32,465 nt of DNA, from contig BJHE01000025.1 of NCBI GenBank assembly GCA_014191755.1, positions 1 to 32,465 on the forward strand. Direction: 5' to 3'. Below the pieces are notes generated by a model. The model was not told the DNA's origin and searched no databases. It saw nothing but the letters and a program-made list of their open reading frames with translations. Source of the DNA: Cyanobium sp. GTDB taxonomy: Bacteria > Cyanobacteriota > Cyanobacteriia > PCC-6307 > Cyanobiaceae. The first letter of the stretch is position 1. Each line of letters begins with the position of its first letter. This document shows positions 26,542 through 32,465 of this stretch, in pieces. The position numbers were made by a program, and so were the translations under genes.

Positions 26542-26982
26542 CTACGGCTGGCCCTTTTCCACCAGATCGCGGAAACGGTCAAGGTTGGCCTGCAGTTCAC
26601 GCACAACAATGCCACCCATAATGGTTGGTTCCATCAGGGGCGCGAGCACTCCGGGCAATTCATAGGCCACACTCAGCTTCACGGCGGTGCGGCCTGGGCC
26701 CAGCGGATAGAAGCGCACGCCCCCACGGGTGGGCAGCCCCCCCACCGATTCCCAGTGGAGTTGCTGGCCTTCCACTCGCCGGGTGATCCGCGCCTTCCAG
26801 TGGAAGCGGAAACCCTGGGCCGCCAAGGTCCAATCGGTGAGATCGGGGTCCTCAAGGGGCACCACCGACTCGATCCAGCGCATCCAGCGCGGCATGGCCT
26901 CGAGATCACTCCAGACGGCCCAGACCTCTTCCACGGGAGCTTGGATTTCGGTGGTGACGCTGTGTTCCAGCCAACGGCCCAT
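26542..26982 (-). CDS. SRPBCC (START-like) family protein
   Basis: A 146-residue protein of the SRPBCC ligand-binding superfamily. Seen: the N-terminal EHSVTTEIQAPVEEVWAVWS segment near residues 5-25, WMRWIESV near 33-40, a central RITRRVEGQQLHWESVGGLP, then VRFYPLGPGRTAVKLSVAYE, and a long C-terminal amphipathic helix ending RELQANLDRFRDLVEKG. These proteins bind hydrophobic ligands in a deep pocket. It lies 9 bases after zds and is very probably co-transcribed; a role in handling carotenoid intermediates or membrane lipids is inference from this position. Confidence 0.87.
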   Translation of the reverse strand: MGRWLEHSVTTEIQAPVEEVWAVWSDLEAMPRWMRWIESVVPLEDPDLTDWTLAAQGFRFHWKARITRRVEGQQLHWESVGGLPTRGGVRFYPLGPGRTAVKLSVAYELPGVLAPLMEPTIMGGIVVRELQANLDRFRDLVEKGQP

Positions 26983-26991
26983 GGAAATACC

Positions 26992-28506
26992 TCAGGAGAC
27001 GCCAACCGTGGCCGGAGAGCCCGTGGCGGCCGTGGTGGCCAACACGGCTGGATGACCCAGGATCGCAGCCGCCGCAAGGCGTCCGCTCATCGTGGCCCCC
27101 TCCATCGAGTCGATGTAGTCCTGGCGGGTGTAGCTGCCAGCCAAGAAAAAGTTGGCCACCGGCGTGCGCTGATCCGGGCGGTAGGGATCCATGCCCGGAG
27201 CCTCGCGATACAGGGACTGGGCCAGCTTCACCACGTTGCTCCACACCAGATTGAGATGGCGGGCGGAGGGGAACAGTTCCCGAACCTGAGCATCGGTGGC
27301 GGCCACGATCTCGTCGGTCTTCTTCGGAATCCAGGGATCCCCCGGGGTGAGCACACACTGCAGGAGGGAGCCGAGCCCCTCCCGGCGGTAGTCCTCAGGG
27401 CTGGCCAAGGCCAGGTCGGCGAAACAGCTGAAATCGGCGTCGGCGGTGTAAAGCAGGTTGTCCAGGCCGGCGGGCCTGGAGAGGTTGGTACGGGCTGCCT
27501 GGGCTTCATGAGACTCACCCAGTTCGGTGACCCAGCCGTCGTAGCGGAGCTGCACCGTGGCCACAGGCACCGCTTCGAGCCGGTCGATGGCTGCAACCAT
27601 CGGGAACCGGCGCCAGGCCTGGGGCAGCAACCGCTGAATGCCCGGCACGTCACAGGCGGCCAAGTAGACATCGGCCTCCACCCGGATCTCCCCCTCGGGC
27701 GTACCCAGGGTGAGCCCCGTCACCCGAAGAGCGTCGGCCCCATCCGCAGCCGGTGCCGCCTCATCGTGCACCTCCACCACCCGATGGCGCAGATGCAGCC
27801 GACCGCCCCTGGCCTCGATATAGGCCAGGATCGGCCCGGTGAGCCAGCGGTGCGGAGATCCCTTGAGCAGATTCAGCTTGGAGGCCTCGGTCTTCGACGC
27901 AAACATCATGAAGATCGTGAGCATGCAACGGGCCGAAATGGCCTCGCAATCGATGAAGCCAAGCGCATAGGCGATGGGATTCCACATCCGCCGGATGCTC
28001 TGCTCACTGCCGCCGTGACCGATAAACCACTGCTGGAAGCTGATGCGATCGAGATCGCGGATCACCTTCATGGCGCCGTCGTAATCCACCAGGCCCCGCA
28101 CGATCGGGCTGGTACCCAGGGCCAGGGCATTGCGCAGCTTGTCGATCCAGTCGAGTTGAGGGGTGGTGAAAAAGGCTTTGAGACCATTGAAGGGGGCGCC
28201 GAGCGGAAAGCGGAAATCCAGTTCGCGCAGGTCGCCGCCCTTGTTCACGAACAAGTGGGTGTGCTCTTTGGGGAGCAGGTTGTCGATCGCGCCCACCTTG
28301 CGCAGCAGGGCGAAAAGGTTGGCGTAATTGAAGAAGAAGACATGCAGCCCCATCTCGATGTGATTGCCCTCGCCATCCACCCAGCTGCCCACCTTGCCGC
28401 CCATAAAGGGTCTGGCCTCATAGAGGTCAACGCTGTGGCCCGCGTCCACCAGATCCACAGCAGCCGCCAGACCCGCCAGACCGGCACCCACGATGGCGAC
28501 GCGCAC
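26992..28506 (-). CDS. zds: Zeta-carotene desaturase
   Basis: A 504-residue FAD enzyme that introduces two double bases of unsaturation into zeta-carotene to form (pro)lycopene via neurosporene, on thylakoid or cytoplasmic membranes. Seen: the N-terminal Rossmann motif [20 protein letters not shown] near residues 3-22, [29 protein letters not shown] near 65-77, the [19 protein letters not shown] region, the [15 protein letters not shown] stretch, and the C-terminal flavin motif [18 protein letters not shown]. The start is the GTG at 28506, with GGGAG 7 bases upstream; a TTG two codons earlier is possible. The frame opens to 28620 but the extra residues are not conserved. It leads a minus-strand unit with SRPBCC and the secreted protein, and is divergent from the Fe-S gene. 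Confidence 0.95.
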   Translation of the reverse strand: MRVAIVGAGLAGLAAAVDLVDAGHSVDLYEARPFMGGKVGSWVDGEGNHIEMGLHVFFFNYANLFALLRKVGAIDNLLPKEHTHLFVNKGGDLRELDFRFPLGAPFNGLKAFFTTPQLDWIDKLRNALALGTSPIVRGLVDYDGAMKVIRDLDRISFQQWFIGHGGSEQSIRRMWNPIAYALGFIDCEAISARCMLTIFMMFASKTEASKLNLLKGSPHRWLTGPILAYIEARGGRLHLRHRVVEVHDEAAPAADGADALRVTGLTLGTPEGEIRVEADVYLAACDVPGIQRLLPQAWRRFPMVAAIDRLEAVPVATVQLRYDGWVTELGESHEAQAARTNLSRPAGLDNLLYTADADFSCFADLALASPEDYRREGLGSLLQCVLTPGDPWIPKKTDEIVAATDAQVRELFPSARHLNLVWSNVVKLAQSLYREAPGMDPYRPDQRTPVANFFLAGSYTRQDYIDSMEGATMSGRLAAAAILGHPAVLATTAATGSPATVGVS

Positions 28507-28529
28507 CTGCAAACTCCCGTGATCGACCG

Positions 28530-28540
28530 ACTCTATGGAG
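28530..28540 (-). promoter_or_regulatory. CTCCATAGAGT element before zds
   Basis: Read on the minus strand, CTCCATAGAGT (28540-28530) contains TAGAGT, a TAnnnT-type -10 candidate, ending 23 bases before the zds GTG. An identical 11-mer stands at the same distance from the divergent gene. Confidence 0.5.
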
Positions 28541-28696
28541 GGGCCGGGCGGAGATGTGGCGCCGGCCAGGAGGGAAACCGGCCAGGGTGCTACCGGATAC
28601 CGGATCCCAGCGGTGTGCAAGGACCGGCCCCCCGCCCGCCCAGCCGGGTCGCAAAACCGATCCGCCCGGACAGCCGCAGACCCGAATCCGGATCAG

Positions 28697-28707
28697 CTCC
28701 ATAGAGT
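28697..28707 (+). promoter_or_regulatory. CTCCATAGAGT element before the Fe-S gene
   Basis: CTCCATAGAGT with TAGAGT at 28702-28707, ending 23 bases before the ATG at 28731. It is the mirror copy of the element before zds; the two are inverted, 156 bases apart. No good -35 hexamer is apparent at 17 bases. Confidence 0.5.
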
Positions 28708-28730
28708 GGTGAAAAGGGCCACAGCCCCCC

Positions 28731-29201
28731 ATGAGCTCCCCCATGAGCAGCGAGACCGCGACCCCGCCAGCTCCAGCCGCCCCCCCCGCGCCAACCGGCC
28801 CCACGACCAGCGCCTTGACCAGCCCAGCCGAAGTCACCTTCACCGGCCGCGATGGCAAGGGCATCTTGATCACCGAACCTGCGATGAAGCAGCTGGCCGT
28901 GCTGATGGCCCAGCAGGGCCGCGACAAGCTGCTGCGGGTGGGCGTGCGCTCCGGCGGCTGCAGCGGCATGAGCTACACGATGGATTTCATCGATGCTGCC
29001 GCCATCGCCAGCGACGACGAGGAATACGTGTATGAGCCTGCCGGCGCACCCTCTTTCCGCGTCGTGAGCGACCCGAAGAGCCTGCTCTACATCTACGGCA
29101 TGCAGCTCGACTTCTCCTCCGCCCTGATCGGCGGCGGCTTCAACTTCACCAACCCCAACGCCACCCAGACCTGCGGCTGCGGCAGCTCCTTCGCCGTCTA
29201 A
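28731..29201 (+). CDS. IscA/SufA-type iron-sulfur cluster carrier
   Basis: A 156-residue HesB/IscA/SufA/ErpA family A-type carrier that helps pass Fe-S clusters to target proteins. Seen: a Pro/Ala-rich N-terminal extension of about 40 residues, then the fold with ILITEPAMKQLAVLMAQQG near residues 45-63, LRVGVRSGGCSGMSYTMDF near 68-86 containing the first conserved Cys, and the C-terminal FTNPNATQTCGCGSSF with the CGC pair near 148-150. All three ligand Cys are present, so it is likely functional. Similar HesB-like proteins are common in cyanobacteria. A second ATG four codons in (28743) is possible. It is divergent from zds and leads a plus-strand run. Confidence 0.93.
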   Translation: MSSPMSSETATPPAPAAPPAPTGPTTSALTSPAEVTFTGRDGKGILITEPAMKQLAVLMAQQGRDKLLRVGVRSGGCSGMSYTMDFIDAAAIASDDEEYVYEPAGAPSFRVVSDPKSLLYIYGMQLDFSSALIGGGFNFTNPNATQTCGCGSSFAV

Positions 29202-29278
29202 GGGCCGTGGCCCTCGGCGGCCTCTCGATTGACCGTCGCCCGGCGTGGGAACCTGAAGCGATTCCAGTCGGCGCTGCC

Positions 29279-29746
29279 ATGACGGCCCCCTCCCCCACTC
29301 CGTCCTCCACCGACACCAGCGAGGCTGCGGGGTCGGGCGAAGCCTCCTTGTTCGACCAAGCCCTCGCCCGCTACCAAGGTGGTGCGGCTCCAGAGGATCT
29401 GATCGACGATTTCCTGGCGATCACGAGCCAGGCCCCGCAGCAGTCGGCCGGCTGGACCTGCCTGGCCTGGTTGCAGTTGCTGCTGGATCAGCCCCGCGCC
29501 GCCCTGCAGTCGGCCCGCACGGCGGTTCGCCTCAATCCGCAGGATCCTCAGGCCCGCATCAACCTCAGCCTGGCCCTGCTGGAAACCGGCGGCAAGGGGG
29601 TGCGCGAGCATGTGGAGTTGGTGCAGCGGGTGATGCTGATGGCGCCGGAACTGGCCGAGGAGTTGCGCGGTTCGATCGCTGATGGGCTGCAGCGGCGGCC
29701 AGGCTGGGGGGCTCTCAACAAGCTGAAGGGCTGGCTGGAGGCTTGA
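29279..29746 (+). CDS. Small TPR-like protein
   Basis: A 155-residue helical protein of unknown function. Seen: a Ser/Thr/Ala-rich N terminus of about 20 residues, then LFDQALARYQGGAAPEDLID near residues 23-42 and two TPR-like helix pairs: SAGWTCLAWLQLLLDQPRAA with LQSARTAVRLNPQDPQARIN, and LSLALLETGG with a further pair before GWGALNKLKGWLEA. These repeats usually mediate protein contacts. The frame opens at 29207, but the ATG at 29279 removes non-TPR residues and is preferred. It lies 77 bases after the Fe-S gene, and its stop overlaps the start of the next gene. Confidence 0.82.
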   Translation: MTAPSPTPSSTDTSEAAGSGEASLFDQALARYQGGAAPEDLIDDFLAITSQAPQQSAGWTCLAWLQLLLDQPRAALQSARTAVRLNPQDPQARINLSLALLETGGKGVREHVELVQRVMLMAPELAEELRGSIADGLQRRPGWGALNKLKGWLEA

Positions 29747-31029
29747 AGCCGGTTCTGCTGCTGAGCAACGGCCACGGCGAGGACCTGAGCGGCGCGGCCC
29801 TGGGGAGCCAGCTACGCCAGCGGGGTGTGGCGGTACAAGCACTGCCCCTGGTGGGCCATGGCCAGGCCTACCGGCAGGCCGGCATTCCCGTGCTGGGCCC
29901 CACCCGCGACTTCAGCACCGGCGGGTTGGGGTACACGAGCCTGGCCGGCCGCCTCACCGACCTGCGTGAGGGGCAGTTCACCTACGTGCTGCGGCTGCTC
30001 GGGCGGCTGTGGCGGCGGCGGCTTCGCTACCGGCTGGTGGTGGCGGTAGGGGATTTGGTGCCGGTGTTGGGCGCCTGGCTCACCGGCCAGGAGTCGGCGG
30101 TGTATCTGGTGGCATACTCCAGCCACTACGAAGGCAGGCTGCGGCTGCCTTGGCCCTGCGGTTGGCTGCTGCAACGCCCCAGGGTCCGGGCCGTATGGAG
30201 CCGCGACCAGCTCACCGCCAAGGACCTGAGCGAGCAGCTGGGCCGACCAGTGGACTTCCTTGGCAATCCCTTCCTCGATCCGCTGCTGGAGGGGATCGAG
30301 GCCACGGCCGCCGGCCGGCCGGGCGAGGAGCCCAGCGGAGGGGCCACCGCGGCTTCAAGGCCCGTAGTGGCGGTGCTGCCCGGCAGCCGGCTGCCCGAAG
30401 CCCTGGGCAATCTCACCCTGCTGCTGGGGGTGCTGGAGCGGCTCCCCGCCGCCAATGGGGGGAGCGGGGAGGCAGCGATCCTGCGGGCCGCCCTGGTGGC
30501 CGCCCTGAAGCCGACCGCCATCGCCGCCGCCGCCGCGCCGCTGGGTTGGCGGTTCGTGCAGGGGGATGGTGCGGCGGGCCCGGAACCTGCTGCGCTGCAG
30601 CGGCAAGGGCGGCGGCTGGAGCTCCACTGGAACCGCTTCGCCACCGTGCTGGCTAGCAGCGATCTGGTGCTGGCGATGAGCGGCACCGCCTCGGAGCAGG
30701 CCGTGGCCCTGGCCCGCCCCGTGCTGCAGCTGGCCGGTCCCGGCCCCCAGTTCACCGAAGGCTTCGCCGAAGCCCAGCGCCGCCTGCTGGGCCCGGGGGT
30801 GCAGTGCGCCGGCGGGCCCGTGGGGCAGGACAACACCCTGGCGGCCACAGCCCGGATGCTGGGCTCCATGCTGGATCGACTCGCTGATCCTGTGGCCGGC
30901 CCCACCTGGCGCCGGGAGCTGGAGGCGATCGCGGCGGAGCGCCTGGGAGCGACCGGGGGCAGCGACCGGATCGCGGCGGCGATCCAGACGATCCTGAACA
31001 GCCCGAAGCGGGCCCTCCAGGGTGACTGA
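29743..31029 (+). CDS. Lipid-A-disaccharide synthase-related protein (TIGR03492 type)
   Basis: A 428-residue protein of the cyanobacterial LpxB-like family. Seen: an N-terminal Rossmann half with VLLLSNGHGEDLSGAALGSQ near residues 4-23, LVVAVGDLVPVLGAWLTG near 98-115, VAYSSHYEG, VWSRDQLTAKDLSEQLG and FLGNPFLDPLL near 173-183; then a C-terminal GT-B half with VVAVLPGSRLPEALGNL near 206-222, and AMSGTASEQAVALARPVLQL near 310-330. These match a GT-B fold with the SGTAxEQ donor-binding signature. Its substrate is not established; it is distinct from true LpxB. The start is a TTG (29743) overlapping the TPR gene's TGA, pointing to translational coupling, though the nearest GGAGG is very close. Confidence 0.88.
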   Translation: MKPVLLLSNGHGEDLSGAALGSQLRQRGVAVQALPLVGHGQAYRQAGIPVLGPTRDFSTGGLGYTSLAGRLTDLREGQFTYVLRLLGRLWRRRLRYRLVVAVGDLVPVLGAWLTGQESAVYLVAYSSHYEGRLRLPWPCGWLLQRPRVRAVWSRDQLTAKDLSEQLGRPVDFLGNPFLDPLLEGIEATAAGRPGEEPSGGATAASRPVVAVLPGSRLPEALGNLTLLLGVLERLPAANGGSGEAAILRAALVAALKPTAIAAAAAPLGWRFVQGDGAAGPEPAALQRQGRRLELHWNRFATVLASSDLVLAMSGTASEQAVALARPVLQLAGPGPQFTEGFAEAQRRLLGPGVQCAGGPVGQDNTLAATARMLGSMLDRLADPVAGPTWRRELEAIAAERLGATGGSDRIAAAIQTILNSPKRALQGD

Positions 31030-31191
31030 GAGCCGAGACAAGTCGCCACGCGATCGTCCCCGATTCAACAAACCTCGATCTACGGCCTCCCGCTTCGACC
31101 GCTGCCGGCTGTGGCCAACAGAATCCGATCGCCCCATCCAGCCCCAGGGTCATTGCACCCGCACCCCGGGATACCGCCCCACCTGAGCGCC
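31030..31191. other. Spacer before small membrane protein
   Basis: Spacer of 162 bases between the LpxB-like gene and the small membrane protein. I see no tRNA, terminator with T-run or clear promoter; the frame that opens at 31111 adds a Pro/His-rich leader that looks non-coding. Confidence 0.4.
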
Positions 31192-31560
31192 ATGAGCACC
31201 CCCTCCTCCGAGCCCCAGGCCGCCGCCGATCTCCCCTCCAGTCAGGTAAGCGGCAACACAACCAGCACCTCCACCAGCCCAAGGCAGGGCGAGCCGGCGA
31301 ACGACACCTCGCGGCCTTCAGCCCTGCAACGGCTGCGGGAGTGGCTGGATCGGCTGTTGGTGGCGGATGTGTTTCTGGTGCTGGCCGGCGCCCTCTGGTT
31401 CGCCGTGGCGGTGGTGCTGCACAGCCAGGGCGTGGAGGCTCCCCTGGCCACCTTTCAGCAGCTGTGGGAGCCGCTGTTCACCCCGGCGATCGGCCTGCTG
31501 ATGGCAGCGGCCCTGCTCAGCGGAGCCCTGGGCTGGTGGCAGCGCCGAGGGCAGCGCTGA
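31192..31560 (+). CDS. Small membrane protein of unknown function
   Basis: A 122-residue protein. Seen: about 50 Ser/Thr/Pro-rich, polar N-terminal residues, a charged RLREWLDRLL stretch, then two hydrophobic helices (VFLVLAGALWFAVAVVL, and LFTPAIGLLMAAALLSGALGWW) ending with basic RRGQR. The shape is a two-helix membrane anchor with a disordered N-terminal tail. I do not recognise a family. The 3' end overlaps the convergent epimerase by 44 bases. The ATG at 31192 is preferred over the longer frame at 31111. Confidence 0.7.
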   Translation: MSTPSSEPQAAADLPSSQVSGNTTSTSTSPRQGEPANDTSRPSALQRLREWLDRLLVADVFLVLAGALWFAVAVVLHSQGVEAPLATFQQLWEPLFTPAIGLLMAAALLSGALGWWQRRGQR

Positions 31561-32458
31561 GATCGGGGTACTGGTAGCGGAAGCCCTGGGCCGCGAGCCG
31601 CTCCGGCAGCACCTGCTGACCCTCCAGCACCACCTGGGCGCCGTCGCCGAGCAGCAGCCGCAGAATCGCCCCAGGCACCGGCAGCAGGCTCGGGCGCCCC
31701 AGGCTGCGGCCCAGCGCAGCCGCAAAGTCGGCCATGCGCACCGGCTCCGGCGCCACGGCGTTGAACACGCCGTTGTAAGTGCTGTCCTCCAGGGCGGCGG
31801 CGATCAGCCGGCAGAGATCGTGGCGGTGGATCCAGCTCATCCACTGCCGCCCGCTGCCCACCGGTCCTCCGAAGCCGGCCCGGAACACCGGCAGCATCTT
31901 GCCGAGGGCACCGCCATCGGGTCCCAACACGATGCCGATCCGCAGGATCACCAGCCGGGTGGGGGAGGGAACCGCCTGGGCGGCCGCTTCCCACTGACGA
32001 CACAGCTGACCCAGCACATCGTCACCAGGGGCGGCGGCTTCGCCGAAACGGTCGTCGGCACTGGTGCCGTAGTAGCCCACCGCCGATCCATTCACCAGCA
32101 CCGCCGGGGGATGGGGCAGGCGAGCGATCGCCTGCACGAGCAGTTCGGTGGTGCGAACCCGGCTGCTGACCAGCCGTTCCAGGTGCTCCGGGGTCCAGCG
32201 GCGCTCGGCGATCGGCTCGCCCGCCAGGTTCACCACCCCCTGGGCCGCAGCCAGGGCCTGGCGCAGGGAGTCCTGCTGCCAGCTGGCGGGATCGGCGGGA
32301 TCAAGCTTCAGGCAAAGCAGCCGATCGCCGGCCTGGGCGGGGAAGGGTTGGGGGCGGCGGCTCACCAGGGTGATGGTGTGCCCCAGCTCCAACAGGAAGG
32401 GCACCAGTTCGCGCCCCACGAAGCCGGAACAGCCCAGCAACAGCAACCGCACGCCCAC
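31517..32458 (-). CDS. TIGR01777 (YfcH/SulA-like) NAD-dependent epimerase family protein
   Basis: A 313-residue short-chain dehydrogenase-like protein. Seen: the N-terminal nucleotide-binding motif LLLLGCSGFVGRELVPFL near residues 5-22 (GxxGxxG type), GVVNLAGEPIAERRWTPEHL near 74-93, SAVGYYGTS near 126-134 with the catalytic-type Tyr, RIGIVLGPDGGALGKMLP near 174-191, and WMSWIHRHDLCRLIAAAL near 206-223 with the conserved Trp-Ile-His. These mark the TIGR01777 family, whose biochemical role is unknown; the name SulA-like is historical. The start is the GTG at 32458 (a second GTG two codons on is as likely), 7 bases from the window end, so its upstream context is unseen. Confidence 0.9.
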   Translation of the reverse strand: MGVRLLLLGCSGFVGRELVPFLLELGHTITLVSRRPQPFPAQAGDRLLCLKLDPADPASWQQDSLRQALAAAQGVVNLAGEPIAERRWTPEHLERLVSSRVRTTELLVQAIARLPHPPAVLVNGSAVGYYGTSADDRFGEAAAPGDDVLGQLCRQWEAAAQAVPSPTRLVILRIGIVLGPDGGALGKMLPVFRAGFGGPVGSGRQWMSWIHRHDLCRLIAAALEDSTYNGVFNAVAPEPVRMADFAAALGRSLGRPSLLPVPGAILRLLLGDGAQVVLEGQQVLPERLAAQGFRYQYPDLSAALGAATSPGLR

Positions 32459-32465
32459 ATCCCCG

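Noticed and set aside
25987..28704. A 905-codon plus-strand open frame
   Set aside because: It is antisense to zds, SRPBCC and the exported protein, all well supported. Its translation is His/Gly/Gln-rich without family features. Long mirror frames are expected at this GC content.
31030..31191. Possible tRNA in the spacer
   Set aside because: No T-loop GTTCGANTC with matching acceptor stem could be found.

Overview
The window is a GC-rich, gene-dense stretch of a unicellular cyanobacterial chromosome, most like Cyanobium or coastal/freshwater Synechococcus. The evidence is oxygenic-photosynthesis content (PsbU, a PetL-like b6f subunit, zeta-carotene desaturase, a Crr7 homologue, a PucC/BCD-type transporter, Ycf33/DUF751), several cyanobacteria-specific hypothetical families, and at least 12 copies of the HIP1 octamer GCGATCGC. 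There is no IS element, phage gene, CRISPR array, tRNA or rRNA that I can support. This reads as core genome, not an island.

Layout. 1-447 has no supported gene. 448-6848 is a minus-strand run transcribed uppP, PDZ-radical SAM protein, tolC-like, BCD transporter, inositol-monophosphatase-like gene, with short gaps and an ATGA overlap at the last junction. A divergent promoter region at about 6849-6943 leads to DUF3120 (+), psbU (+) with a strong terminator, and nadB (+). The VKOR-thioredoxin gene (-) converges on nadB and is divergent from rimO (+), which is followed by an MFS exporter (+). A very short petL-like gene (-) overlaps the end of the MFS gene. 14401-16011 is a B12-binding radical SAM protein; then come DUF4346 (-), a FemAB/GNAT-like protein (-), a small secreted protein (+) and aroK (+). 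crr7 (-) and DUF6816 (+) are divergent and their start codons share one CATG. A GST (-) converges on DUF6816.

21069-25947 is a plus-strand run: DUF751/Ycf33, rbfA, a two-domain GH3 NagZ-type hydrolase, a GT2-TPR protein, hemD. It meets a minus-strand run zds, SRPBCC, secreted PilP-like protein. Divergent from zds is a plus-strand run: IscA/SufA-type Fe-S protein, small TPR protein, lipid-A-disaccharide-synthase-related protein, small membrane protein. A TIGR01777 epimerase (-) closes the window.

Themes: pigment and tetrapyrrole synthesis (hemD, zds, possibly the BCD transporter), photosystem accessory proteins, envelope functions (uppP, tolC, NagZ-type hydrolase, lipid-A-related), and Fe-S/radical SAM chemistry (three radical SAM proteins, a Fe-S carrier and Fe-S-dependent NAD synthesis).

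The least ordinary signals are regulatory and architectural. An 11-base element CTCCATAGAGT sits at exactly the same distance from both divergent starts of zds and the Fe-S gene. Similar TAGRGT boxes recur 20-30 nt ahead of other first genes. Five of the tail-to-tail gene pairs overlap in their coding ends, one of them over a 30-residue membrane-protein gene. I did not find a convincing new defence or mobile system.
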